From Odontocerum albicorne (taxonomy: Eukaryota > Arthropoda > Insecta > Trichoptera > Odontoceridae): DNA of 64,000 nt. The stretch covers positions 5,370,217-5,434,216 of the forward strand of contig OX463859.1 of assembly GCA_949825065.1 (NCBI GenBank), read 5' to 3'. The position numbers were made by a program, and so were the translations under genes. How positions within the stretch are numbered: position 1 is the first letter of the stretch; the number at the start of each line of letters is the position of its first letter. Under the pieces are notes generated by a model that made no database searches, was not told the origin of the DNA, and saw only the letters and a list, made by a program, of their open reading frames with translations. Of the stretch, positions 32,040-43,925 are shown in pieces.

Positions 32040-32470
32040 AAATCATTCGTATGGTGTTGAAACTTGGACCTTCAGATCAGATCAATGCTTTTGAAATGTG
32101 GTGTTGGCGCAGAATGCTCCGGATACCATGGACAGCCATGAGAACAAACGTGTCCATCTAAGCTGAGCTCAAAATAAAGGATTGCCTGTCGTCATTGTGT
32201 ACGTGACGTGTCCTGCTATATTTCGGCCACATCATGAGAAGAGATCCAAATAGTCTGGAGAAACTTGTGGTCGTCGATAAGCGTCGAAGGAATGAGATCT
32301 CGAGAAAGACCCCCAAACCAAATGGATTGACCTGATCAGGGCTGCGATGGGATATTCAATATTGGATGCTCTCTGATCGACACGGACAGATCCAGATGGA
32401 AGGAAACCATTAAAAAGGTCATCGTCGGCTGCCGCCATCCTCAGACATGAGGACAACGGATACGATTGTT
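32040..32470 (+). pseudogene. LINE RT C-terminal tail, plus copy of a tail-to-tail pair
   Basis: YGVETWTF, NAFEMWCWRRMLRIPWTAMR, TNVSI, LLYFGHIMRRDPNSLEKLVV and RKTPKPNGLT in two frames, with a stop at about 32160. The second member of the pair is on the other strand at 32600-33060. Confidence 0.8.
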
Positions 32471-32599
32471 AAAATCGGGATAATCATGTGCAATAAAATT
32501 ATAAACTACTGGATTCAGATAATTTCTACCTAGTCAAAGAATTATATCCTTCATATTTTAAAGCAAACTTTTACAGACCTTTTGATAGCATCTGATGTA

Positions 32600-33060
32600 G
32601 TCGTACACTACTTTATATATCTTGTTCTCTTCCTCATCGCATGCTCAATGCTGAGCATCGTGGTCCTCTGATGTCTGGAACTTGGTGCACCGTTTGTCTC
32701 CATCCTTCCTGGTCCTGAGTCATGTTGAATGCAGCATTTAAAGAGGATCCTGTTCTCCTTTACTTGGTCTGTCCATCATTTAGGTCACCTTCTTCTTGAA
32801 TGTTTTCCCTCAACTGTACCCATGATCATCGGCTTCTCAAGACTTTCGTCGTCGTTCCTGGCAACATGTGCTAAGTATGTTAGAATCCTTTTCCTGCATG
32901 TTGTCGGAAGTATTTCCTTAATTGCACATTCTTGGATAGTAGAGACATTGGTATGTCTAGTAATCCAAGACCTACAGAGCGCCCAGCTCATCTTGAAGGC
33001 ATCTATCATATTTCTTTCCTTCACATTATCCATGTTTCCATTCTATCAGTGCTATGGAGA
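32600..33060 (-). pseudogene. LINE RT C-terminal tail, minus copy of the pair
   Basis: Minus-strand frame: RNMIDAFKMSWALCRSWITR, HTNVSTIQECAIKEILPTTC and RKRILTYLAHVARNDDESLE, then MIMGTVEGKHSRRR. Same motif order as the plus copy (AFEMWxxRR, TNVSI, FGHVxRxDxxSLEK). Confidence 0.8.
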
Positions 33061-33409
33061 ATACTAGAGATTTCAGTATCCAAATTTTGGTTCTCCTGAG
33101 TGTAGACCACTTCATCTATATGTATATCTTCGTTTCATATACAAATTACTTTCCCGTGTTACTTCTTTTAGCCATCAATATACAAGATTATCAATCACGG
33201 TTCCTGTTAGTTTCTCATGGATGCAGTTCACAATTATTAAGTCTTAAGTATCTTGAATCCATTATGAGGAATTTTCTAATTATGTGGTGATACATCCCTT
33301 TTGCAACTATGGGATGTGTGTGGGCCTGATTTCCGTTAGAATTTTTTGGTTTAAATAAGAGTTCCAGTATGATTTTCAGTTAAGACACGTTTAAAAACAA
33401 TCCTGATAT

Positions 33410-33455
33410 TCAGAAGAGATTGTCGCATGGTATTAAACCCGCAAGGCTGTACAAC
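33410..33455 (+). repeat. LINE 3' UTR hairpin motif, degraded
   Basis: GATTGTCGCATGGTATTAAA followed by CCCGCAAGGCTGTACAACAT. 33061-33405 and 33456-33690 show no other feature. Confidence 0.6.
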
Positions 33456-33689
33456 ATGTTGGAGAATTCAATACTTAGTTCGTTTTAGTGTCAAGAATTT
33501 TGATACCGCTCCTCTTGCTACAATTATGAATGGTAGAATGTTCACTTTATCAACTTTCCACCTATCACATATAAGCTCCACATATCAGAGTACATTTTGA
33601 CATGGTGTATCTATGGTAAGTGGAAACAGCATATCAATAAGATTGACCCTTCTTCTAGTTTGATTGTTTATAATGATATCTGGTCAATT

Positions 33690-34160
33690 AGTAAGTTTTG
33701 CTCATTATTGCTATTTCTGTCGCTGACTATTGTTCAGTCACTTATCATTGTTTAGTTAGTGACTAATGTATAGTCTGATTGTTCAGTTGCTGATTATTAT
33801 TTAGTTGTTCATCATTGTTTGATATTTCACAGGCATTTATAATTGTTCAGTTGCAAATTTTTTATTCAATTGTTCATTATTTTTCAGTCGCTAATTATTG
33901 TTCAGTCGCTAATTATTGTTTGATATTTCTCAAGCGCTTATTTAGTTGCTAATAATTTATTAGTTGTTCATTATTGTTTGATGTTTCTCAGGCGTTTATA
34001 ATATTTAAGTTGTTCATTATTTCTCAGGCACTTATTATTGTCCAGTTGTTCATTATTGTTTAGTATTGCTCTGGTACTGATTTTTGTTCAATTGTTCATT
34101 ATTGTTTATCATCATTGCTCAAGCATTGATTATTGTTCTGTCTTAATGTTTTATTATTAC
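33690..34160. repeat. Degenerate TTGTTCA/TTATT-type low-complexity repeat
   Basis: About 30 imperfect copies of a 12-15-bp motif around ATTGTTCAGTTGCT and TTCATTATTGTTT, with TTGATATTTCTCAGGC sub-blocks. 34161-34492 holds nothing recognisable. Confidence 0.75.
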
Positions 34161-34492
34161 AAGTAAAAGCCCTTGTATAATAGAAGCTGTATTGTTGTAT
34201 AAATTTTATAGTTCATACTTGTAACAGATTTGTAAGATTACTTCTCCAAAGTTTACGGTTATGGAAGATACATGACGAATTGATGTTTTATTTATTTTTA
34301 CTAGTAAACAAGGGGGTGTTGGGAAAATCCCATGCATAGTGACCAATTCTGACAATCAATTGCTTCAATGGTGCTGTTTAGTGACAAAATCACTTCTGAG
34401 AAGTCTTTTGTAGGTACCCTGCTACGTCTACTGTAGCTCCCGCACTCGGCAGTTATTATGACAGGAGCCATGTCATCTCTGCATCCACCAGC

Positions 34493-34768
34493 CTATCTGT
34501 CAGCCGGTATCTTGATAGATCGCTGAGTCACATATCTGTCAGCCGGTATCTTGATAGATCGCTGAGTCACATATCTGTCAGCCGGTATCTTGATAGATCG
34601 CTGAGTCACATATCTGTCAGCCGGTATCTTGATAGATCGCTGAGTTACATATCTGTCAGCCGGCATCTTGATAGATCGCTGAGTCACATATCTGTCAGCC
34701 GGCATCTTGATAGATCGCTGAGTCACATATCTGTCAGCCGGTATATTGATAGATCGCTGAGTCACATA
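34493..34768. repeat. 39-bp minisatellite, 7 copies
   Basis: TATCTGTCAGCCGGTATCTT followed by GATAGATCGCTGAGTCACA. Copies differ at a T/C in GGTATC/GGCATC. Open minus-strand frame (RYVTQRSIKIPAD per unit) is a by-product of a length divisible by 3. Confidence 0.96.
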
Positions 34769-35465
34769 TATGGAAAGACCATTTGGCTAACCTGGAAAAA
34801 ATAAAAATTATGATTTTCAGTCACAAAAATGTACAAAAGATTGAATTTAATTTTTTTTTGTATCTTAACAATTTACTTTATATTCACTTTAATTTGAAAA
34901 CTGGTGAAAGATGCTCAACTAAATTAAGAATGAACGAATGCCGGTCAGTAGGAGATATTTTGCATAAACAAATAATTCATAAATCATCACCTTCAGCCAT
35001 TGTCTGTCCATTCCAAGATGAAGGCTTTGAGTGATATCCCCATTTCCTTCTGTTCTATGTGTATGTTATGTACTCCTTTGCCACTTCAGTTGTTTACAGT
35101 GATTCCTGAAAAAAAAACCGACATGTATAAATGTAAATGGGGTGTTTTAGTCTGATAACTTAAATATTATTGAACCATCCAGTTTGAAAAAATTTCCTTT
35201 CCTCAAACTACAAAGTATAGAGATATAAACAAATCATAAGAGACACATGACATGCATGTCAACTGATCAAATGTTCACTATCCCTGGAATTAAAACATCT
35301 TTTGGCCAAAGGCAATATGCCTTTTAAGCTACCATGACCTACAATAGGATGCCGAATTTAATAAAGGCAAAGGGAGGAAAACAATTTAGGCAGTCAATCG
35401 GAGCGGAGGTTGTTATTGCGACAGGAGTTTGAGTACTTGGGCTTGCAAGAGGAATGACTTGTGGA
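34769..35465. other. AT-rich interval without recognised features
   Basis: A plus-strand frame of 83 codons at 34783 has no recognisable motif and runs through T/A-rich sequence. I do not call a gene. Confidence 0.5.
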
Positions 35466-35469
35466 AGAG

Positions 35470-35880
35470 GTTTGTGTGAGCTCTTGAGTGTGCTGTTTTT
35501 TATTGTTTTATACTTATATTTTTGTTTTTTTACTTTTATGGTTATGTGCGGTACATTGTGGAGTGTATATTTTTGGTCTGTCTGGAGTGATGATTTCGCG
35601 TGATGTATACATGTGTAATTGAGTGTCACTGTTTGTCAGGTTGATGAGAATCTGCAAAGCGGTTTTATAAATTCAAAAATCGGAAAGAAGTATCAATTTA
35701 TTTTTTCATGCTATATGTCCTCAGTGAGATACAGGCAAAAGCCTAGTTTACTGGGGATACGACAAATGAAAGGCAACAAACCCAGATTCATTAAAATTGT
35801 GTGTCCAAATTAAATTACCTGTTGTTTTTTCACAAATGATGTATATTTCTTGTCATGTGTAAAATAAATAAATAAATAAA
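35470..35880 (+). mobile_element. LINE-type 3' end with AATAAATAAATAAAT tail
   Basis: Matches 63255-63785 over several hundred bp: GATTTCGCGTGATGTAT, TGTTTGTCAGGTTGATGAGA, CAGTGAGATACAGGCAAA, TAGTTTACTGGGGA and TTTCTTGTCATGTGTAAAAT. It ends in AAATAAATAAATAAATAAAT. This copy is the empty site for the MITE in the 63-kb copy. Confidence 0.85.
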
Positions 35881-35908
35881 TCTTAAACACTGATATAATT
35901 AAAAAAAC

Positions 35909-36000
35909 AATATTTTATTCCACTAATTACCTTTATCACCCTGACACGTATTTCTACTCCTATCCCAAGACCGTCTTTAGGTGGAATGATCTCAATTTGT
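35909..36000 (+). repeat. Copy of the 15.3-kb foldback arm
   Basis: TATTTTATTCCACTAATTAC, then GACACGTATTTCTACTCCTA and TCCCAAGAC, align with the arms at 15323 and 15497. Possibly a Penelope-like terminal piece. Confidence 0.5.
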
Positions 36001-36024
36001 CAAGAGAAAAATATTAAGATCTAA

Positions 36025-36760
36025 TTGGTGTTTCATTTGAGACTGAGACTGAGCAGAAAGAAAACAGAGTATCTGTACCTACCATTTGAGAACACAAATG
36101 CTGTCACTCCCGTAATGCAAATAGATGGAGAAACATTACCAAATTGTGACTCCTTCAAGTATTTTGGGTCACTCATCCATAGCGATGGAGGATGTGCAGC
36201 AGATGTAAACATATGTGTTATATAATTAGTTATATAATTATATAATTAGTGTGGGATGGATGAAGTTTAGATCAATGACGGGAGTTCTATGTGATCCGAA
36301 AATGCAAGTAAAGTTAAAAGGAAAAGTATACCAAACGATTGTCAGACCTGCACTCCTCTATGGCTCCGAATGCTGGACGATGTATAACTCTTACTCCAGG
36401 CAACTAGAAACTACTGAAATGCGCATGCTAAGATAGTCAGCTGGTACGTCCCTAAGAGACAAAATAAAAAGCTCATGCATTCGTGGAAGCCTAGGTGTTA
36501 CAGACATCAACAGTAAGATGGAGGAGAGGCGATTGAGATGGTATGGGCACGTTGGATGCAGAGCACCCGATCACATTGTGAAACAGGCAATCTCCATGGA
36601 TCTTCCTCGAATAACGACCAGAGGAAGACCAAAGAATTCATGGGTGGTGCAAAAAGATAACCTGATGCAGAGGCACGGCCTGGGGGACGTAGTCCGGGAC
36701 AGAAGAGCATACAACCTGAAGACGAGGAGAGCTGACCACAACAGTTTTCGCAGATAGTGA
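36025..36760 (+). pseudogene. LINE RT thumb and C-terminal tail
   Basis: RLRLSRKKTEYLYL, VMQIDGETLPNCDSFKYFGS, LIHSDGGC, then after a 30-bp TATATAATTA-rich break WMKFRSMTGVLCDPKMQVKL, KGKVYQTIVRPALLYGSECW, RQLETTEMRMLR, a stop, LRDKIKSSCIRGSLGV, KMEERRLRWYGHVGCR and RGRPKNSW. This is the well-preserved post-palm region of an insect/nematode-type LINE. One stop and one gap make it inactive. Confidence 0.88.
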
Positions 36761-37291
36761 GTTGGGATGGAGCCAGGGAGAAGAATTGGTGTTTCATTTG
36801 AAGTGTGTGATATGTTGACCTTAAGGAAATATTTTAATGAAGGTGAAGTTTTCTTATTAACTCTTTTAATCCCACGGGGCCGATCATCGACCCCAACTGG
36901 TGTACTGGAAAAATTCCACAGGGCCTCAAATTTTTCATACAAGTTTTTTATGTTGAATATATATTTTTTGTAACTTTGAGAATCATTTACTTTTGAAAGA
37001 ATGCATTTAAACTTAAATATTAACTGAGATAAAAAAATAAAATATAAACTACTGTTTTTTTGACAACATATGCTGTGATTAAAAGGGTTAAATAGTTTAA
37101 TATGGTATTCCACAAAGTAAATGCCAAACCTTTCATAAATTTATTTCTTGAAATTATCTAGTTTATAATTTTTTTTTAAAATCAAATAAAAATACCCGTC
37201 TAGACAAGAATACTTTTATAATTGTAACATTAATCTGAGAGTGTTAAATAACAAAAATAAGACATTTTTGTCTTATTCCTTCTCCACTCTA

Positions 37292-37531
37292 CAGTACTCG
37301 GCATTAAGTAATACACATCAGGTTTAAGAAAAAAAATGTCGGCCATAATCGGTTAACTTCGGCTTTGTAGAGCGTCGTCTCTGTCCCTAGAACGCTTGAC
37401 AACGAATGGCAAATAGCGACGGAACACGTGTATGAATGACAGAGACGACACTCTACAAAGTCGAAGTTAGCCGATTATAGCCGACAGTCTCTTTCTTAAG
37501 CTCCATGTGTATTACTTAACGCCGGGTCCTG
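37292..37531. mobile_element. MITE M1, 240 bp, TA target duplication
   Basis: Terminal inverted repeats CAGTACTCGGCATTAAGTAA / CAGGACCCGGCGTTAAGTAA, each continuing to TACACAT. They are flanked by TA (37290-37291, 37532-37533). Long inner arms (GGTTAACTTCGGCTTTGTAG and AGTCGTCTCTGTC) make the whole element a foldback. Related to the 157-bp copy at 63372. The TA duplication points to a Tc1/mariner-type transposase in trans. Confidence 0.9.
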
Positions 37532-37679
37532 TACATACAGTTTGTGTCTGTAAAGCACACCAATAATTCCATTTTTCAGATTTTTTGACAAATAGATGAT
37601 TTAATTACAATAAAAAAAAATTAAATCAACGAAAATGCAAAAATATATTTTAACTTCTCAATGATATGCATGAATTTAC

Positions 37680-38420
37680 ATTATATTTCATAGCAAATGA
37701 TCCCATTCTTATATTTCATAGCAATTATATTTCATAGCAAATGATCCCATTCTTATATTTCATAGCAAATGATACCATTCTTATATTTCATAGCAATTAT
37801 ATTTCATAGCAAATGATACCATTCTTATATTTCACAGCAATTATATTTCATAGCAAATGATACCATTCTTATATTTCATAACAATTATATTTCATAGTAA
37901 ATGATCCCATTCCTATATTTCAAAGCAATTATATTTCATAGCAAATGATACCATTCTTTATATTTCATAGCAATTATATTTCATAGTAAATGATCCCCAT
38001 TCTTATATTTCATAGCAATTATATTTCATAGCAAATGATACCATTCTTATATTTCATAGCAAATATATTTCATAGCAAATGATACCATTCTTATATTTCA
38101 TAGCAATTATATTTAATAGTAAATTATCCCATTCTTATATTTCATAGCAAATGATACCATTCTTATATTTCATAGCAATTATATTTCATAGTAAATGATC
38201 CTGATTCTTATATTTCATAGCAATTTTATTTCATAGCAAATGATACCATTCTTATACTTCATAGCTATTATATTTCATAGCAAATGATACAATTCTTATA
38301 TTTCATAGCAAATGATACCATTCTTATATTTCATAGCAATTATATTTAATAGTAAATGATCCTATTCTTATACTTCATAGCAATTATATTTCATAGCAAA
38401 TGATACCATTCTTATCCTAA
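37680..38420. repeat. Compound minisatellite of 16- and 28-bp units
   Basis: ATTTCATAGCAAATGATACC ATTCTTAT units alternate with shorter ATTTCATAGCAATTAT units, about 30 in all. The mixture gives a 44-bp higher period over much of the array. 36761-37289 and 37532-37679 show nothing else. Confidence 0.93.
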
Positions 38421-39599
38421 AACCAAACATGGTGGACAAATACAAAAATGTATAAAGATTAATTCAATTATAATAAGTTTTATATCAGTTTTTTTTTTCA
38501 AATAATTACCAATTTCAAGTTACAAATAACTTTTTGAAGAACTTGAAAATGACCCCTGTATGATATATCTCACATTTATTTATTTTTCATTTACAACTCA
38601 TTTGAACATTACAAGTTACCCTAATTTGTACAATGAACTAATCTATGTAAAAAAAATCAACATTTTTACTTTGTTAATAAAATTTATAATAAAAATGTAT
38701 ATGAATAACATTAAAATAAAATATACCATGTTATATTTGATCTAAAAACGTGTATTATTTAAAATGTAACAGTAAATTTAAGAGTTTTTTTCCTGAAAGA
38801 GTTGAGCGGCACATGAAAAATATCACACGAGGACACCACACATGGTAAATAAAGTGTGATTGCTCTACCTACCGGCATTTTCAAAGGTAGATCGGTTCAA
38901 TATATACGAGTAGATTGATAGAACAAACTCATGTACTAATTCAGGAAATATAATATACGCAATTATGTATTTTCAAAGTACAGAAATTTTTACATTTGTA
39001 GTGTTTTTCAAATATTTAAAAAAAAAATAACCATTTGCCAAAAATCGGATAAATTTTTTTTTTGGTGTATTCCAAAGGTACAAATTGTAAACCGAAAGTC
39101 AAGAAATTCTAATGGGTAAGATAGATTTTTTTTAAATTTAAATTACGATGATTTTACGTGAAATGACTTCCACGCGTAGAATTGAATTAATTATAAATTT
39201 ACAAATCAGAACAATAGAAAGATAAAACATGGTGACTTACCACGATTCTTAAAAATTTAAATTCTTCTACAGAGCTTTGTCAGAGACACGATTACTGATA
39301 CATTGTTTGATCACAACCAGCTAAAGAACTAAAATAATTCATTCCACAATATTCTAAAATTAGTCAAAAACCATGTGACATTAGTGTTCAATCCGGTGGG
39401 TAGTATTTAAAAATATTAAGTCTTTTTAAAACACATATAGACTTTTTTATTCCAAATGTTTTGATTGACATGATTCTAAATCAGGGGTTCATAAACTTTT
39501 TTTTTAATTGTGCCACCTAATAAAAGTTACAGAGTAGAATACTACTAGTATCCCTCTCGACTCCCTGGTCCACCCCCTGCCCTTTCATAAGCAAATTCT
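38421..39599. other. AT-rich interval without recognised features
   Basis: Long A/T runs and no frame above 61 codons. No repeat partner inside the window that I can see. Confidence 0.5.
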
Positions 39600-40270
39600 T
39601 ATAATATTTATTTATTTAATTAACGACACAATAGTCTCTTTATATACAAATGAACATGTGACAGGTTATACACGTACTTAAAATTATTGACAAATAATAC
39701 AAAACTTTATCTTAAACTAACATGAAGATACAAAAAGCAGTAATAATAATAAATTACAGTCATTATTTTACAATTATTTAATAATCTTTGAGAATTTTGT
39801 GGGAATTTTATGGATAGATATTGAGATATAGAAAACACATGGCCTCATTAGTAGAACGAGATGCAAGTTGCTTTGCAGAATTAAAACCTTCATACATGTT
39901 GATGCAGGGTTACTCAACTCCAGAGGCAAAGTATTGTCCTTAATGTTTTGTTTATATTACGTTATTTATATTAATAAAGGAGAGCACAAAGTTAGTAGCT
40001 ATTTCTAAATATTGTTGTGATATTCTGGCGAATACTATATATATTTATATTAAAAATATCTAAATTGTTGCAAAACTCGTTTCCAAGTCTTTGCATACGA
40101 ATTATAGAGGAGTTGATTTTATAGTTAGTATAGCAATTTTCCGTATAAAAGGGATTCAGCTGTCTTGCGGATCTAGTGGGAATATGAAATGAAATACTTG
40201 CGAGTAAATGAGGTGCATCAATCACTGAGTGAATGATTTTATATAGCAGTACTATATCGGCTGTTTTTCT
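39600..40270 (-). pseudogene. Jockey-like LINE C terminus and 3' end, minus copy
   Basis: Minus-strand frame 40225-39992 encodes LLASISFHIPTRSARQLNPF, YTENCYTNYKINSSIIRMQR and LGNEFCNNLDIFNINI. This is the extreme C-terminal motif of jockey-type ORF2 (INFxVPxRxxR..FxxPxxRTNYxxNSPIxRM). The following 3' UTR pairs with 27950-28505. The tail ATTTATTTATTTAATTAA lies at 39609-39626, seen as T-rich on the plus strand. Confidence 0.82.
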
Positions 40271-40560
40271 TCATGTAGGTACCTACACCTACCCTCTTTT
40301 TTCGTTGGGTAGTTCATATAGTTTAAAAAATTAATGTACATAGTAAAAATTAATTAATACATATATAGAAAATAATACCTTCTACAGCTTCAATATAATT
40401 TGCATAATTCAAGAAAATTTATATAGGCACTAACAATATGTTTTGTATTTTATTATTTTAATTGGGTCACCCTGGGTTACCTCGATAATTATCGTTGGTG
40501 TAAGTCAGCCCTTACTCTTAAATTATGCTGACGTTTCATGAAACGTTTCATGAAAAAAAC

Positions 40561-40600
40561 GGTAAATCACTGAAGTTTCATGAAATTTCAGTGATTTACC
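40561..40600. repeat. 40-bp palindrome
   Basis: Arms GGTAAATCACTGAAGTTTCA and TGAAATTTCAGTGATTTACC pair with one mismatch. A smaller palindrome, ACGTTTCATGAAACGT, lies 20 bp upstream. No transposon ends are recognised around it; 40601-41330 holds no gene. Confidence 0.85.
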
Positions 40601-41334
40601 TTTTTTTTTATCCACTTTGCACGGATTTCTCCTGTTACACAGAGTGTGCTTCTAGTTAGCTTATTCGTAAGGAAGAATATCAGCCAAGATTCTTCTCACA
40701 CTGCTAGGTGGTGCCGAGAATATATCCAGTGTCACTAAGTTGGTTCAATATCTCTATACCACGCGTGGCTGAGTGTTTAGCCGTGATATTCGTTCTGTAA
40801 GTTGGTATGTAGAACAGAGGGTGATTCCTTGCACGGTTATATTTATTAGGGACATATAAACTTAGTGTTTCTAGTGTCGCAGGACAGTCAAAGCCAAGTT
40901 GATAAACCTTTAGTAGAAATATCGCAATAGATTTCTTCCTACTCTCTTGTTTCGAGGCTTCTACGGTTACACACTATGAGATGTTCGACGTGGTGCGCTG
41001 ATATTTTGGATAATCACCCTTTGTTGTGTACCATTCATGGAACACTTGATTGCGTACCACAAGACTCGGTCTTGTGTCATCATTATTGCTGGACCTCGTA
41101 GTCGAAAATCTCCTCGCCATTCCAATGTCAATTCAGATGAAAAGTGAGGCTGTGCCGTGGGGTTTGTTTTTTTTTTATGTTAGTGACCCAAATACTGGGT
41201 CTTGCATACCACAGGTGGTACGCATACCATAGTTTATGAACCATTGTATGTATTTAAAAAAGACTATCGTTAAAACAAACATTTATGAAAAAAGAAGCAT
41301 TTAATTGAAAAAAATATCATATATCCAAGCGACC

Positions 41335-41500
41335 TTCGAACAGAAAAGTTTCATGTACTTAGCTCCTAAGCTATTAAATGCATTATCAAAAGGTGTTAGA
41401 GATATTAAAAGATATGATAAATATAAAACTGGAATCAAAAGGTGACTGACAGAATTCAGAACAAATTTAGTAAGAGATAATGTCAAAACGAGGTGAAAAC
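41335..41500 (+). pseudogene. LINE ORF2 extreme C terminus
   Basis: FMYLAPKLLNALSKGVRDIK RYDKYKTGIK then a stop: the xxxxxPKLWNxLPxxIRxxxxxxxFKxxLKxxL signature that ends many CR1/jockey-like polyproteins. The rest up to about 41800 could be 3' UTR. Confidence 0.65.
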
Positions 41501-41827
41501 TAAAATTGAATCAAAATTATGCAGTGGAGAAATATATCTGTAGTTCTCTATTCCTTAAACTTTTCTGTTTATTTATATGAGTGCAATTTTTATTAATACT
41601 AATCAGTGAATAATCCTATGAAAAATAAATGTTTCTAATTTAAATACTACTGTTTTATATGGTAGGATTTTTTATACTTATGATTAAACTTGTAATTAAT
41701 TCTTTTTAATAATTTATTTTATTTTGTTTTATGTAAACTACCTGCCTTAGACCTAATAAGTCACGAAATATAATCTAGATACAACCTACCTACTTTTACT
41801 GACACTATTATATTTTTAACACTTTAA

Positions 41828-42316
41828 CGGGCATAAGCAGAAATGGGTCGCATATGCGACCACTTTTATGGTTATACTTATAAGGATTCATTTTCTTAAT
41901 GAAACGTTTTTAAGTAACACAAATGTCAAATTGGCAAATGTAGTGGACGGGCAGAGGTCTTATTTAAGATGGATCGTCGTGAAGTTAGCCGCATGTTCAG
42001 TAGCAACGATCTAAACATCCGGTCAATTTATTGTCAAATATGTAAATAGGTATTATAAGTAAATCACCATTCATTATATCTCATATAAGAATTGTATTTC
42101 CTAATACAACCTAAAATTAGATATTATTACCTAAACATGCATTGGTCACTTTTGCGACCACTGACATGACCCCTGAAATGGGACGATGTCTTATTTCCAA
42201 AAAAAAAATTTTTAAAACATATTTTCGAAGAAATAATGTTAATTTGATACACATAATAATGATTTATTCAACAATAAACTCAATATCTCAAAAAAAAAAA
42301 CTTGCCCTGTAAAGGG
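41828..42316. mobile_element. TTAA-bounded non-autonomous element, left of an abutting pair
   Basis: Starts after TTAA (41824-41827) with CGGGCATAAGCAG and ends TTGCCCTGTAAAGGG before TTAA (42317-42320). Near the left end is the palindrome GGTCGCATATGCGACC, and a related GGTCACTTTTGCGACCACTG lies near 42140. TTAA target sites are the hallmark of piggyBac-type transposons. The terminal repeats match only loosely. Confidence 0.6.
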
Positions 42317-42320
42317 TTAA

Positions 42321-43041
42321 CACGTTCTGCGCCGCGTAGGTCACCAGTGACCTACCGTGTTTTTGATCAGGGCGCCACATAGGTCACCGGTGACCTATGT
42401 GTTTTTTTTTTATAAACAGTCCCAGTGCGCCAGCGGTCACATTTACTACGAATTTTAACATTGAATGTGACCTATACGGCCGCCCCTGAATATAATGCAC
42501 ATAAAAACTTACAAAATTTTGTTTGAAAATGCAATTATTTTTAAGCAAGCTATTACGGTTTATTTTTTTCAAGGATAAACTAGCCTCTACAATTAGGCTA
42601 GGGGGTATAGAAGAGATTCCAGGGATAACATAATGAATGGGACCATCCATTTGTCACTCTGGAAATGTATGAGGGTGCATTGTCTATGCAACATTGTGAC
42701 CCTTTTTTTGGAGATATTATCTCAGTAATCATAAGAGATTATTATGTTATGGCGTAACACTATAGCATATTACATAAATAAATAAAAAATATAATAAGTA
42801 ATAAATTAGGCATGCTACAATTTGTTTCCACTACAAAAGTTTATCTTGTATATACATGTATTACCGTACGACGCCGCGTAGGTCACCGGTGACCTACGCT
42901 CACAATATCACCTAAAATCACTTTATTTTTAAAAATAAACCATTATTTATGAAGCCTATATATGTATACATAATATAAACTATAATTTGTTTAGTGGCGC
43001 AGGTACTTATTTTCTCAAAATGTACTGCGGCACGGAACGTA
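42321..43041. mobile_element. TTAA-bounded piggyBac-like element, right of the pair
   Basis: TTAA at 42317-42320 and 43042-43045. Ends CACGTTCTGCGCCGC and (reversed) TACGTTCCGTGCCGC. Inside are three palindromes of one type: GTAGGTCACCAGTGACCTAC, CATAGGTCACCGGTGACCTATG and GTAGGTCACCGGTGACCTAC (near 42336, 42374, 42879). No transposase frame. It shares its left TTAA with the neighbouring element. Confidence 0.78.
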
Positions 43042-43499
43042 TTAAGGCTATTCACTCAAATTGGGGTGTTTTCAGTCAGTGAGTAATGATAAGGTTTGAG
43101 GATATTATTGAGGATAATAAATATGTACTAGAAACACATGAAGAGGAAACTGTGTATATAAAAATTTGGAATAATATCACGCATGAGAAATAAAAACACA
43201 AATTTTACATATTTAGTTAGTTAGAAACCATGAACTTTCTTAAAACTTTCCAAACTGAGAGAAACAGATCTGTAATGAATGTTCCCATATTATTTGGCAT
43301 CGAGTTCTATGTCAAATGTAGATAATCTTAAAGGTCCAATAGGAATAATTAAGTGGGCATTCGAAAAATATATGATCCAACGTTTCTTCGCTTAAGTCAC
43401 ATGCTAGAATTTTTCCTCAGTTTTCGGTTTAGAATATGAATATTGCTCGAATAAATTATGATAAAAAACAATTAAGAAAGGCACAATATTGAAAATAAT

Positions 43500-43542
43500 A
43501 TGAGTGAGTTTGGTGCCATGGATAGACACCAAACTCACTCAT
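43500..43542. repeat. Hairpin with perfect 16-bp arms
   Basis: ATGAGTGAGTTTGGTG and CACCAAACTCACTCAT around an 11-nt loop. A third ATGAGTGAGTT occurs at 43582. 43046-43499 and 43543-43925 show nothing else. Confidence 0.85.
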
Positions 43543-43925
43543 ATAGAGATATCGTAGATATTTTTTTGTACCTTCTTCATCATGAGTGAGTTATGCGCCC
43601 CCAGCGGGCTCCAAATGCGAGCATTGCTTTCTAGTTTGCTACGGATCAATGAATGTAGTGTTATATAACTAATAGTTGCAAATGAAGATTTTATAGCTTT
43701 GACATTCAGCTGTAAGCTTTGTGTGAATGTTTAAAGTAAGACCACAACTGCGGATTAAACATTAAATTAAAATTATTACCCAGATCTATCTGCATTGCTT
43801 TGAAGTTCATTCGAAGTGAAAAAAGTTGTAAAATCTAAAAACAGATGTCACCCAAATAGCGTCAATAATCATTTAAATAGTACTAATTTGTAATAACAGA
43901 TGTCATTATTTTTTTTACATAAAAT

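Noticed and set aside
34493..34768. Minus-strand 90-codon frame of RYVTQRSIKIPAD repeats
   Set aside because: Produced by the 39-bp minisatellite; no gene signals around it.
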